From assembly GCA_910585965.1 (NCBI GenBank), contig CAJUHH010000006.1:1-64000 (forward strand): a stretch of 64,000 nt of DNA. Reading direction: 5' to 3'. This stretch comes from an uncultured Lachnospiraceae bacterium. Lineage in GTDB: Bacteria; Bacillota; Clostridia; Lachnospirales; Lachnospiraceae. The notes under the pieces were generated by a model that saw nothing but the letters and a program-made list of their open reading frames with translations, was not told the DNA's origin and did not search any database. Every line of letters starts with the position of its first letter. The stretch's first letter is position 1. A program made the position numbers and the translations under genes. Below, in pieces: positions 17,555 to 26,499 of the stretch.

Positions 17555-18070
17555 CTACAGTTCTTCCTCAATCATCTGGACGATCGTATCCTGCGATTCG
17601 GATATCACCAGATATACATAGTTTCCTTTCGATTTTACAGAACTCTTATCTACAATTTCAAACTGTTCGGGCAGATAATTTTCCATCTCCCCTCGTTTCT
17701 CGTCCACCACTACCTGAAGCGCCCCGCTGATTTTTTCCACATCCCCTTCGTCTTTCACTTTCATAATGACGATGGTTTCCGCGCTTGTCGCCTCTTCCGA
17801 CATCACGAATATGTACTCTTCCAGTTTTTCCGGGTCAATGCCATAATAATTGGAAATAAAGCTGTCTGCCATTTCCACCGGGGAATGAAGCTCCACCGCC
17901 TGTTTGATATCCTCATAGATATCTTTTACCGGCCGGGCGCTTGCCGTTTTCTCCGCCACATTCTGCACTACCTCCGCTGTCGGCGCCTCTTCCGCCTTCC
18001 CGCAGCCGCCCAGCAGCATTGCGGCGGCAGCCATGCAGACACATAATGTTTTCCCTCCAAATTTTTTCAT
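17555..18070 (-). CDS. DUF4358 lipoprotein
   Basis: A 171-residue lipoprotein with a lipobox at LLGGCG (Cys near residue 23). The mature part matches the DUF4358 pattern: DIYEDIKQAVEL, then YYGIDPEKLEEYIF, SAETIVIMKVKD and NYVYLVISES. The function of the family is unknown, but members often sit, as here, between an MBOAT and an SGNH hydrolase. That suggests an extracytoplasmic accessory role in glycan O-acetylation. It is 17 bases upstream of the MBOAT gene. Confidence 0.85.
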   Translation of the reverse strand: MKKFGGKTLCVCMAAAAMLLGGCGKAEEAPTAEVVQNVAEKTASARPVKDIYEDIKQAVELHSPVEMADSFISNYYGIDPEKLEEYIFVMSEEATSAETIVIMKVKDEGDVEKISGALQVVVDEKRGEMENYLPEQFEIVDKSSVKSKGNYVYLVISESQDTIVQMIEEEL

Positions 18071-18095
18071 AAAATGTCACACTCCCTTTTTCTAT

Positions 18096-19178
18096 TTATT
18101 CTAAATGCGCATCCGCATACTTCCTCAATACTGATACCCATACGTCATAGGCTTCCGGGTTCTGATGGGCGAAACCGTCGCTGCAATATTCTTCTGCCAG
18201 ATCTCCGTTTTCATCGGCAAGAGCATCCGCCACATCCACATAGCCCCATCCGTTCTTCTCCGCCATTGCTTCCAGCATCCCGTTAAATTCCCGAATCGTA
18301 TCATTTTCAAGCTTTCCGGTTTCTTTTCCCTTCAGTATATAAGTCATGCTCATAATAATAATTTCTGCATCCGGGTTTTTTTCTTCGATCTTACCGATCA
18401 GCTCCTCGTATTTTTCACAGCTTCCCTCTACTCCGGTAATATTTAAATCATTCATCCCCAGCATCAAAAATACTTTTTTGCTTCCCATCAGGGCAATAGA
18501 CTCCCACACCTGTCTCTGTTCCCCCTGGTATACCGGGTGTACGCTCTTTTCGTCCACATCCCAAAGCGCGTTATTGGCGGAATAACTTCCCGCCGCCAGG
18601 AATCCCATCCGGCTTAAGAATGTATCCTGCCTTTTCATCGCATAATTCCGAAAGCCCAGCATAATGGAATCGCCTACAAAAACAGAGTCGTCAAAATACG
18701 CGTCAATCTCTTCCGCATTCTCTTCCGCAGCCTCGCCGTCTTCCTCATCCTCATCGCTTCCGGCTGATTCTTCTGCTTTCCCTCTAGAAACATCCTCGCC
18801 GGAATCTTCCGTTATTTCTCCTGCTTCCTCATCGGAACCGCCGCCGCTTTCCGCACTTTCATTATCCCCGCCCGGCTTTCCGTCCTCAGGTTCTTCCATT
18901 GCACGGTCGGCTTCGCGTTCTCCCGATTCCTTGCTGTTTCCCTGTTCCGTCACTTCCCGGTCTGCCTCGGCCTGATCCAAAGCCTCTGCTTCCCCTTCTG
19001 TATGATAGACATTCTTCACAATTTTGATGCTTTCTATTTCACCTGTCCCGGCCGCCATATCCGATTCGGCCTTTACCGTCTTTTCCCCGGCCGCCAAAGC
19101 CTTTATCCCGAATCCTCCCGCAATAACAACTATGACCAACCCAACTGCTGCTCCGTATTTCCGCCAGTTCTTTTTCAT
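18096..19178 (-). CDS. Membrane-anchored SGNH/GDSL hydrolase
   Basis: A 360-residue protein: N-terminal transmembrane anchor (about 9-30), a long acidic low-complexity linker (about 60-165, Glu/Asp/Ser/Gly), then an SGNH hydrolase domain. Block I is FVGDSIMLG (Ser nucleophile), block III is LMLGMNDLN (the Asn), and block V is SDGFAHQNPEAY (Asp and His). Likely a surface esterase or acetyl transfer partner of the MBOAT downstream. The start at 19178 (MKKNWRKYG) gives a normal signal anchor; an upstream extension is in frame but has no hydrophobic logic. The gene is preceded by four phased 11-bp repeats. Confidence 0.87.
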   Translation of the reverse strand: MKKNWRKYGAAVGLVIVVIAGGFGIKALAAGEKTVKAESDMAAGTGEIESIKIVKNVYHTEGEAEALDQAEADREVTEQGNSKESGEREADRAMEEPEDGKPGGDNESAESGGGSDEEAGEITEDSGEDVSRGKAEESAGSDEDEEDGEAAEENAEEIDAYFDDSVFVGDSIMLGFRNYAMKRQDTFLSRMGFLAAGSYSANNALWDVDEKSVHPVYQGEQRQVWESIALMGSKKVFLMLGMNDLNITGVEGSCEKYEELIGKIEEKNPDAEIIIMSMTYILKGKETGKLENDTIREFNGMLEAMAEKNGWGYVDVADALADENGDLAEEYCSDGFAHQNPEAYDVWVSVLRKYADAHLE

Positions 19179-19243
19179 CGTGACATCCCATCCTTCTATC
19201 CACAACATATCTTATGTACATACTTTACAAAATTTTACCCTCC

Positions 19244-19287
19244 AAATGCATCAGATTCACATCATTTTTGCATCATATTTGCATCAT
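19244..19287 (-). repeat. Four tandem 11-bp repeats upstream of the O-acetylation operon
   Basis: On the plus strand the units are AAATGCATCAG, ATTCACATCAT, TTTTGCATCAT and ATTTGCATCAT, giving consensus ATTTGCATCAT with an exact 11-bp period. They end 65 bp upstream of the SGNH hydrolase start. One repeat per helical turn would place a bound protein on one DNA face. Probably an operator array; the regulator is unknown. Confidence 0.6.
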
Positions 19288-19381
19288 TTTGTCTTTTTTT
19301 GTCGAAAGCCGGAACGCAGTAAAATCCTCTCCGCAAATAAAATTCCCTTCTTATCTATTATAGATACATATTCTCTTCTTT

Positions 19382-20080
19382 TCAAGCATTCTTCGTATAT
19401 CGACAAGCTGGAAAATTTCCACATCCATAAAACATCCCGAATCTTCCTTTTCTCAGGCACAGGATCCCTCCGCATCTTGGGCATTCCAGGCTCGTTTCTC
19501 CCGCCTTCCCCTCTGCCGCCTCCTCCTTCCGCTTTTCCCAAAGCTTCCCCAGTTCTTCAAAGCATCCCTGGTTCATCAGGCAGTCGTTCAACGCCCGGTG
19601 TGCGCCTTCCGTGCTGATATGGAAATATTCCGAAATATCGGTCAGTTTATAATGGCCCAGCTCCGGCAGACAATACCGCGACAGATACAGCGTATCGATA
19701 TAATCATTGCCCAGTTCTTTTCCCCAAGACTGCCAGGCCGCATCGTATGCAAAATTCATATCAAACGTATGTATATTATGCCCCACCAGGATACTGTCGC
19801 CGATAAAGTCCAGGAATCCGGCCATAGCCTCCCCGATCTCCGGCGCATCCGCTACCATATCATCCGTGATCCCGTTTACCGCCGTCGCCCCCGCCGGAAT
19901 ATGACGTTTGGGATCTACCAGCGTGGAATATTCCGCCACGACCTTACCATCGCATACCCGTACGGCAGAGATCTCGATAATCGCGTCCCGCTCCGGGTGG
20001 AAACCCGTCGTTTCCAGATCGAAAACCACATAATCCTTTACATATTTATTCCAACGTTTTCCTTTGTTCCTCACAGCCAA
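19382..20080 (-). CDS. DnaQ-like 3'-5' exonuclease with C-terminal zinc finger
   Basis: A 232-residue cytoplasmic nuclease. The DEDDh exonuclease fold fills about residues 15-180: ExoI VVFDLETTG (metal-binding DxE), ExoII GHNIHTFDMNF, ExoIII HRALNDC. After a short helix the last 33 residues form a topoisomerase-I-type C4 zinc finger (CPRCGG...GMFYGCGNFPAC). This end adds nucleic-acid binding to a nuclease of the PolC/epsilon type. The start codon is TTG at 20080 behind GGAAG; GTG two codons on is possible. It is 34 bases after dgt, so the two form an operon of nucleotide and DNA maintenance. Confidence 0.87.
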   Translation of the reverse strand: MAVRNKGKRWNKYVKDYVVFDLETTGFHPERDAIIEISAVRVCDGKVVAEYSTLVDPKRHIPAGATAVNGITDDMVADAPEIGEAMAGFLDFIGDSILVGHNIHTFDMNFAYDAAWQSWGKELGNDYIDTLYLSRYCLPELGHYKLTDISEYFHISTEGAHRALNDCLMNQGCFEELGKLWEKRKEEAAEGKAGETSLECPRCGGILCLRKGRFGMFYGCGNFPACRYTKNA

Positions 20081-20114
20081 ACCGCTTCTTCCTTTCTCCT
20101 TATGCCGCCCGGCG

Positions 20115-21527
20115 CTATATCATCCCGTTCAATTCCTGATACAGCCTTTTCGCATAACTGTCCGTCATGCCGCAGATAAAATCCGTCACCAGCAGAAGGC
20201 GCAGATATAATTTCTCCGTCTCATCTTTTTCTTTAGAGTAAATTCGGTAAATCGCTTTATAATTATCCGAAACAAGCGCCATCATCTTTTTCTGCGCCGG
20301 CGTTTTTCTTTCGTCCGTTTCATAAAGAATAGCCGCATCCACAAATTTTTCCAGCAGGAAACCCAGTATCCTCTCCGCCGCTATTTCCAGCTTCAATATG
20401 GGCTGGGATGTAAAGGCATAACGGTATGCGATATCCCCCAGCGCATCGGCCAGCTTTTTCCCGTCCGTGCCGCACAGCAGCTCGCTTTCATAGGTTCCGT
20501 CCATAATCTGGCGGTAATGCTTCGCAAAACTTTCGGTCGCACAGGCGATCAGCTTTGCCTGTATTCTTACGATCCAGTTCTGCACCGCATGTTCCTCCGG
20601 CTGGGCAATGCCTCTTTCCATTGCTTTCCCATACCGCTCCTCCAGCGCATTTACCATGCGGAAATATTCTTCGTCTTCCCGCTCCTCTTTTCCGTAGTTC
20701 CTCAATTCCTTCACCAGCTGTTCGAAAGTGATGCATCCCTTTTTAAAAGCATCCTCGATATCCGCCGTCCGATAAGCAATATCATCCGCCGCTTCCAGTA
20801 CATAAGAAAGCGGGTGCCTTGCCCCGTTTGTTCCAAGGCTTTCCTGCAAATCAGCAAAGATATCCCTCTCCGCATAATAATACCCCATTTTCTTGTCTTT
20901 GATATTGCCGCTGTTTTCATCGATCCCGAGCGAAGACACCGGATACTTGATGATCGTGCCAAGCAATCCCTTTGTCAGGTTCATCCCATGCTCGTCCACC
21001 AGATAATGCAGCTTTGTCACGAGACGCAGCGCCTGCGTATTGCCTTCAAAATGGTACAGATCCTCTTTCATCTGCGGCAGCAATCGTTCTTCCAAGCTCT
21101 GCCCTTTATAATACAGCCCTTTCAGGTTTTTCATAAACCATTCCCTGATCACCGTCTCCCCGAAATGCCCGAAAGGAGGGTTCCCGATATCATGCAGCAG
21201 GCCGGCGCATTGGAGGATATCGCATACATCCGTCTGATAGGATTCCTGAAAAGACGAGTCACCGATTTCCTGTATGATTTTCCTCGATATATTCTGCCCC
21301 AAAGACTTCGCCAGCGAAGATACCTCTAAGGAATGGGTAAGCCTCGTCCTGATAAAATCGCTTTTATCCAGCGGAAATACCTGTGTCTTATCCTGCAAAC
21401 GGCGAAACGAAGCGCTTCCAATAATGCGGTGGTAATCCTTTTCAAACTCCGTCCGCAGGTCCCCGGCACTCCTTCCCGCCCTATAGTTCCTGATCCTGTC
21501 CTCGCATAACAGCTGCCGCCATTCCAT
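20115..21527 (-). CDS. dgt: dGTP triphosphohydrolase (dGTPase-like)
   Basis: Hydrolyses dNTPs, mainly dGTP, to the nucleoside and tripolyphosphate. It has the HD-domain metal site: His in RLTHSLEVS (near 63), then LLHDIGNPPFGHFGE (near 112), and later Asp in LEAADDIAYRTADIEDA (near 246). RRLQDKTQVF before the first His is typical of the family. At 470 residues it matches Gram-positive dGTPases. Strong AGGAGG SD upstream of the start. First gene of a pair with the exonuclease. Confidence 0.92.
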   Translation of the reverse strand: MEWRQLLCEDRIRNYRAGRSAGDLRTEFEKDYHRIIGSASFRRLQDKTQVFPLDKSDFIRTRLTHSLEVSSLAKSLGQNISRKIIQEIGDSSFQESYQTDVCDILQCAGLLHDIGNPPFGHFGETVIREWFMKNLKGLYYKGQSLEERLLPQMKEDLYHFEGNTQALRLVTKLHYLVDEHGMNLTKGLLGTIIKYPVSSLGIDENSGNIKDKKMGYYYAERDIFADLQESLGTNGARHPLSYVLEAADDIAYRTADIEDAFKKGCITFEQLVKELRNYGKEEREDEEYFRMVNALEERYGKAMERGIAQPEEHAVQNWIVRIQAKLIACATESFAKHYRQIMDGTYESELLCGTDGKKLADALGDIAYRYAFTSQPILKLEIAAERILGFLLEKFVDAAILYETDERKTPAQKKMMALVSDNYKAIYRIYSKEKDETEKLYLRLLLVTDFICGMTDSYAKRLYQELNGMI

Positions 21528-21621
21528 CTTTTTTCCTCCTGTTCCGAATCACGCGGTCCACTAAATATATCATTAAAACTTTACTACGTTTTGCCGGGAA
21601 ACACAAGTAGGCAATGAATAT

Positions 21622-21649
21622 TTGACATTCCTTCCTTTCATAGTATATT
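21622..21649 (+). promoter_or_regulatory. Sigma-A promoter of the lipoprotein gene
   Basis: TTGACA (21622-21627) and TATATT (21644-21649) are separated by 16 bp, about 60 bp ahead of the lipoprotein start at 21708. Confidence 0.7.
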
Positions 21650-21707
21650 ATTGAATTATGGAATTGGGAGTATATGTATCGGCAATTAATATAAAGGATG
21701 GTATTTC

Positions 21708-22634
21708 ATGATGAAAAAGAATGCGGGAAAGATATTTGCACTTTTTATGTCTGGTTTTCTTATTGTTACAAGCGGATGCGGCGCATCCGATGCGGAGCCG
21801 GAATCAGAAATGAAAGAAACGACAGAAGAAAACATTGGAGAAAATCATGCGCCGGAGGGAAACGGCACGGAAGCTGATGAGGGAACCCCTGACGAAGAAG
21901 CCTCTGCAGAAAACGATTCCGCAGAAAACAATTCTGCGGAAGAAACTTCAGGGGATGATGTTGCTCTTTCACCGGAAACAACTCCAGCACAGGAAGAGAT
22001 TCCCTCGCCGGTGGCATCCACGCCTTCCCGGCCTACCGAGGAAGAACTTCTGGCAGGGGAGCGGAGAACTCTGGTCGGTATCGTTTTGGATGCCACAAGA
22101 TATTCCGTTTCTGTCCAGACCCCGGACGGCACTTCCTATTATCTTACGATTCCCGACAGCGGAGTTTCCGGCAATCTGTATTACCTGACGATCGGCCAGA
22201 TCGCTACATTTACCTATGCCGGTTCGCTGGATGATACCGCCTTGCTGGTGGATATTTCCGACAGCGGCCTTGTCACGGGCATTTATGTAGAAGAATATGC
22301 GTTTGCCATCAAGATTATCAATGCGGTCAAAGCGATGGATATGAAAGCGCTTTCTGACCTGACTAATTTCCCCGTCTTTTTGGATACCGGCAATTACGAC
22401 GGTCCCATCAACACCTCGGGCGAGTTTGAAGTCATCGACAGCGAGAAAGTCTTCAGCGAAGCGCTGGTCAACCGTATCGTCAACTATAACCTCTTTGACC
22501 TGAAATATACGGATGCCGGCTTCGTGCTGGGCGGGAACGGAGCCCCTAATATTACTTTTGATATCGATGACGACGGCATTCTCGGCATCATCGGCATTAA
22601 CAGCGCCCCGGCTAACGACAGCACGAAGGATTAA
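21708..22634 (+). CDS. Lipoprotein with acidic linker, unknown function
   Basis: A 308-residue secreted lipoprotein: lipobox ending SGCG (Cys near residue 24), a Glu/Ser/Asn-rich linker to about residue 110, a small beta-barrel-like region (about 115-195: RTLVGIVLDATRYSVSVQ, YYLTIPDSG, GQIATFTYAGS), and a C-terminal NTF2-like portion (about 200-300: VKAMDMKALSDLTNFPVFL, FDIDDDGILGIIG). No catalytic motif is visible. It stands alone between divergent dgt and convergent NlpC/P60 genes, with its own promoter. Confidence 0.75.
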   Translation: MMKKNAGKIFALFMSGFLIVTSGCGASDAEPESEMKETTEENIGENHAPEGNGTEADEGTPDEEASAENDSAENNSAEETSGDDVALSPETTPAQEEIPSPVASTPSRPTEEELLAGERRTLVGIVLDATRYSVSVQTPDGTSYYLTIPDSGVSGNLYYLTIGQIATFTYAGSLDDTALLVDISDSGLVTGIYVEEYAFAIKIINAVKAMDMKALSDLTNFPVFLDTGNYDGPINTSGEFEVIDSEKVFSEALVNRIVNYNLFDLKYTDAGFVLGGNGAPNITFDIDDDGILGIIGINSAPANDSTKD

Positions 22635-22672
22635 GCGCTTTACTGTTTTTGATTTGTATTTCAAAGTTCTTT

Positions 22673-23920
22673 TTATGCCACCCGTCTTACGCTCAGGATC
22701 GATTTATAAGTCGCCGTCGTTATTTTAATCCCTGATTTGGGCGTACTCGCGTGGACAATATTCCCGTTTCCTATGTATATCCCGACATGACCGGCATAGC
22801 ATACGATATCGCCCGGCTGTGCATTGGAATAGGACACTTCCGTCCCCACATTGCGCAATTCCCATGAGGTACGCGGAACCGTATACCCTTTATCCTTAAA
22901 TACCCTCCATACAAACCCGGAACAGTCCGCCCCGTTGGTCAGGCTGGTTCCGCCCGCCACGTAAGGATTCCCGATAAACTGACAGGCGTACGAAGCAATC
23001 GATTGTCCGGCGGCGCTTCCGCCGGAGGGTACGCTGACGCTCCCGCCGGAAGAGGAAGAAGACCCGGAGGAACTGGATTCGGAAGAAGATACATAACTCT
23101 CCCCGGAAGAAGCATTCGCCTCCGCTTCCCTGCGTCTGCGTTCCTCCTCTTCTTTTCTCCTGCGTTCCTCTTCTTCCCTGCGTTTCCTCTCTTCCTCTTC
23201 TAATTTCTTAATCTGGGCCGTCTGCTGCTTGATCCTTGTCCGGTAAGCCGCAGCCTCCTGTTTTGCTCTGGCTATCTGCACGCTGTAATTCTCATATTCC
23301 TGCTTCTTTTCTTCCAGCAGTTCTTCCATATATGCCTGTTCTTCCTCCAGCTCATGCTGGGAAGCTACCAGTTCCGATTTTTCCTCTTCCAGCTTGTCCC
23401 AAACTTGCTGCGCATATTCCTTGGCCGCCTGATACTCCTCCAGCATTTTTCGGTCATAAGCATACAGCTGCTCCACATAATCCGCCTTATTCAGCATATC
23501 CGAAAAGCTTTCGCTGGACATAAAAAGCTGCACATAAGAAATATCTCCCTGCTCATACATAAACTTGATACGGATCTTCATCGTCTCGTACTGTTCTTCT
23601 TCCTGCTGTTTTGCAGCTTCATACTCCGCCTCGGTTTCCTCGATCTGCCCTTCCTTCTCCACGATCTCCTCTTTGATCAAATCCACGCTGGCAATGATCT
23701 GTACCAGTTCCGCGTCGATTTCCTCAATTTCCTCGCCGATGCCGCTCTGTTCTCCTTCCAGCCCGGATATCTGCCCCTGCACGTTATTCAGTTGCCTTCT
23801 GTCTTCCTCCTGCTGTCTCTTAATTTCGGATATGGTAGAAGCATATACCTTTCCGGAAAAGGAACCCAGGATCAGGCATGCCATGACTATGCATGCCCTC
23901 CTCGCCGCTTTTTTCTTCAT
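22673..23920 (-). CDS. Coiled-coil NlpC/P60 peptidoglycan endopeptidase
   Basis: A 415-residue secreted wall hydrolase. Signal peptide (about 1-27), a long coiled coil (about 30-265, first part like PcsB/CwlO N-termini), a Glu/Arg-rich helix, a Ser/Gly linker (about 270-310), then the C40 domain: catalytic Cys in NGADCSGFVW, His in GHVGIYIG and third polar residue in VHAST. It cleaves stem-peptide bonds during growth or division; the coiled coil is likely the target for regulation by an FtsEX-like system. The start at 23920 follows GAGGG and is 8 bases past the asnS stop. Confidence 0.9.
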   Translation of the reverse strand: MKKKAARRACIVMACLILGSFSGKVYASTISEIKRQQEEDRRQLNNVQGQISGLEGEQSGIGEEIEEIDAELVQIIASVDLIKEEIVEKEGQIEETEAEYEAAKQQEEEQYETMKIRIKFMYEQGDISYVQLFMSSESFSDMLNKADYVEQLYAYDRKMLEEYQAAKEYAQQVWDKLEEEKSELVASQHELEEEQAYMEELLEEKKQEYENYSVQIARAKQEAAAYRTRIKQQTAQIKKLEEEERKRREEEERRRKEEEERRRREAEANASSGESYVSSSESSSSGSSSSSGGSVSVPSGGSAAGQSIASYACQFIGNPYVAGGTSLTNGADCSGFVWRVFKDKGYTVPRTSWELRNVGTEVSYSNAQPGDIVCYAGHVGIYIGNGNIVHASTPKSGIKITTATYKSILSVRRVA

Positions 23921-23928
23921 ATGCACCC

Positions 23929-25320
23929 TCACAGTTCGCAGTTCTTCACCGTCCTCGGGAACGGAATCACATCCCGGATATTCCCCATGCCGGTCAGATA
24001 CATGACGCATCTTTCAAATCCCAGACCGAACCCTGCATGGCGGACTGATCCGTATTTGCGCAGATCCAGATAGAACCCGTAATCTTCCTTGCGAAGCCCA
24101 AGCTCCTCCATGCGCGCTTCGAGTATGTCCAGCTGGTCTTCCCTCTGGCTCCCGCCGATAATCTCCCCGATGCCGGGAACCAAACAGTCCATCGCCGCTA
24201 CCGTTTTGCCATCTTCGTTCAGCTTCATATAGAATGCTTTGATTTCTTTCGGATAATCCGTTACAAAAACCGGCCGCTTAAATTCCTTCTCTGTCAAGAA
24301 ACGCTCATGCTCTGTCTGAAGGTCACAGCCCCAGAATACCTTATACTCAAATTCTTCGTTATGCTTTTCCAGTATTTCGATCGCTTCGGTATAAGTAACA
24401 TGCCCGAAATCGGAATGCAGCACATGCTGCAGCCGCTCGATCAACCCCTTATCCACGAACTGGTTAAAGAAATTCATCTCTTCCTTCGCATTTTCCAGCA
24501 CGTATCGGATAATATGCTTCAGCATAGCTTCCGCCAGAATCATATCGTCCTTCAGATCCGCGAATGCTATCTCCGGCTCGATCATCCAGAACTCCGCCGC
24601 ATGCCTTGTCGTATTGGAATTCTCCGCCCGGAACGTGGGCCCGAACGTATATATGTTTTTGAAGGCAAGGGCATAAGCCTCCCCGTTCAACTGCCCGCTG
24701 ACTGTCAGATTCGTAGGCTTGCCAAAAAAATCCTGCCCGTAATCAATACTTCCGTCTTCATTCCTCGGGATATCATCCAAATCCAGCGTCGTCACCTGGA
24801 ACATTTCCCCAGCCCCTTCGCAGTCGCTCCCCGTAATCAGCGGCGTATGCACATAGACAAACCCTCTTTCCATAAAAAACGTGTGAATCGCATAAGCAAT
24901 CAGCGACCGCACCCGGAACACTGCCTGGAACGTATTCGTACGCGGGCGCAGATGGGAAATCGTCCGCAGATACTCAAAACTATGCCGTTTTTTCTGCAAC
25001 GGGTAATCCGCAGTGGAAGCTCCCTCCACAAGCACTTCCTCCGCCTGCATTTCAAAAGGCTGCTTCGCCTCCGGCGTAGCCACGACCGTCCCCCGCACAA
25101 TGATCGCCGCCCCCACGTTCAATCTGCTGATTTGCTCAAAATTCTCTAACTTATCGCTGTACACGATTTGCAGCGGCTCAAAAAAAGTGCCGTCATTCAC
25201 CACAATAAACCCAAAGGTCTTGGAATCCCGGATGCTCCTGATCCATCCACCCACTGTCGCTTCCTTCCCGATATACTGCTCCCTCTCCCTGTACAACTCC
25301 CTGATATCCGTCAAATTCAT
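23929..25320 (-). CDS. asnS: Asparaginyl-tRNA synthetase
   Basis: Class IIb aminoacyl-tRNA synthetase of 463 residues charging tRNA-Asn. N-terminal OB-fold anticodon domain (about 1-115: VGGWIRSIRDSKTFGFIVVNDG), then the catalytic core with motif 2 (FRAENSNTTRHAAEFWMIEPE) and motif 3 (GFGLGFERCVMYLTGMGNIRDVIPFPRT). The start at 25320 (MNLTDIREL) gives the family length; a 7-codon extension is possible. The leader is short, so no T-box fits. The upstream neighbour is a secreted foldase gene 49 bases away. Confidence 0.95.
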   Translation of the reverse strand: MNLTDIRELYREREQYIGKEATVGGWIRSIRDSKTFGFIVVNDGTFFEPLQIVYSDKLENFEQISRLNVGAAIIVRGTVVATPEAKQPFEMQAEEVLVEGASTADYPLQKKRHSFEYLRTISHLRPRTNTFQAVFRVRSLIAYAIHTFFMERGFVYVHTPLITGSDCEGAGEMFQVTTLDLDDIPRNEDGSIDYGQDFFGKPTNLTVSGQLNGEAYALAFKNIYTFGPTFRAENSNTTRHAAEFWMIEPEIAFADLKDDMILAEAMLKHIIRYVLENAKEEMNFFNQFVDKGLIERLQHVLHSDFGHVTYTEAIEILEKHNEEFEYKVFWGCDLQTEHERFLTEKEFKRPVFVTDYPKEIKAFYMKLNEDGKTVAAMDCLVPGIGEIIGGSQREDQLDILEARMEELGLRKEDYGFYLDLRKYGSVRHAGFGLGFERCVMYLTGMGNIRDVIPFPRTVKNCEL

Positions 25321-25368
25321 CCTTTTTCCACTCCTTATCATCCTATTTTTTATATTCTTTATTATGGC

Positions 25369-26427
25369 TTAACCCTCGTTCACCACCGCATTCTCCCGCA
25401 GCATCCCCATGACATTCTGTGCCATCATGGACTCCCGGTACCGCCGCTCGTCCACATCCTTCTTCAGCTCATCCACCGATCCATATGCCGTATTCGCTAC
25501 GATCTCTTCCATTTCTTTTGCCAGTTCTTCCTCCGATACATCCAGGCCTTCCTGATCCGCTATAGCCTGCATCATAATAGACTGTTTCGCATAGCGAACC
25601 GCCTGTTCCCGTATCCCCTTGGTATAAGACTCCGCGTCCATTCCATAAGCGAGGCTCATAAGCTGTTCCAGGCTCATCCCGTAATTCGCCGCCTCTGCCG
25701 TCAGGTTTTCCCTCAATATCCCTTCATAACCGTCCACCATCGCCTGGGGAGGTTCTTTCGTAAACTCGCAGCTTTCCATCAGCAGGCTGACAAGGGAATT
25801 TTCAATCTCGTCTTCATAGGCCGCCGTCGCGCTCTCCATCAGCAGGTCGTACACGTACTGCCGGTATTCTTCCACCGTGCTGCAGCCGATTTCCAGCCCT
25901 TTTACATATTCGTCATTCAATTCCTGAGGAGTTGTTGACATAATCGTATTGACTGTTACCGTAAACACCACATCTTTGCCTGCCATCCCCTCATGGTAAT
26001 TCTCCGGAAAAGTAAGGTTCAGCTCCACCACGTCCCCTGCCTTCGCGCCGACCAGCCCTTCTTCAAAGCCCTCGATAAAGCGATGGGAACCGAGCGTCAG
26101 ATTCTGGCCGTTTGCCGTGCCTCCGTCAAAAGCTACCCCGTCCATCGTGCCCACATAATCAATATTTACCGTATCCCCTTCCTTTGCCCCGTCTTCCGGG
26201 TTCAGGGACAGCTGGTAATTGATATAAGCCTCTCTTTGTTCCTCCGTGACTTCCGGGGGAGCCTGTACCACCGACAGGCCTTTATACTCGCCCAGCTTTA
26301 CGTAATCCTCTGCCTTGATCTCATCTAAATATACCTTTTCGCTGTCATCTTTCCCGCATCCCGCCAGTATCGCAATTGCGGATGCCGCCAGAATAGCGAA
26401 TGCCTTTCCTGCTGTTCTTTTCCTCAT
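25369..26427 (-). CDS. Lipoprotein FKBP / trigger-factor-like foldase
   Basis: A 353-residue exported protein that looks like trigger factor without its ribosome-binding domain. It has a lipobox (AILAGCG, Cys near 24), an FKBP-type peptidyl-prolyl isomerase domain (about 85-165: GDTVNIDYVGTMDGVAFDGG, LTLGSHRFIEGFEEGLVGAKAGD, VVFTVTVN), then the trigger factor C-terminal helical domain (about 170-350). Being a lipoprotein it must act outside the membrane, probably helping secreted proteins fold, like PrsA. The start at 26427 is chosen because it gives a clean signal peptide. Confidence 0.88.
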   Translation of the reverse strand: MRKRTAGKAFAILAASAIAILAGCGKDDSEKVYLDEIKAEDYVKLGEYKGLSVVQAPPEVTEEQREAYINYQLSLNPEDGAKEGDTVNIDYVGTMDGVAFDGGTANGQNLTLGSHRFIEGFEEGLVGAKAGDVVELNLTFPENYHEGMAGKDVVFTVTVNTIMSTTPQELNDEYVKGLEIGCSTVEEYRQYVYDLLMESATAAYEDEIENSLVSLLMESCEFTKEPPQAMVDGYEGILRENLTAEAANYGMSLEQLMSLAYGMDAESYTKGIREQAVRYAKQSIMMQAIADQEGLDVSEEELAKEMEEIVANTAYGSVDELKKDVDERRYRESMMAQNVMGMLRENAVVNEG

Positions 26428-26499
26428 TCCAAATCTGTTCTCCTTTTTTCTCTTCCCTTTCCATTTATACCACAAATAACATTCTCTTAAAACCCTTTT

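Noticed and set aside
21680..21692. Shared 11-mer TATCGGCAATT (21678 region) and its complement at 32550
   Set aside because: The two lie in opposite orientation relative to their genes and at different distances from them; chance is likely.
25321..25368. T-box riboswitch ahead of asnS
   Set aside because: Only about 50 bases separate asnS from the foldase gene; there is no room and no T-box sequence.
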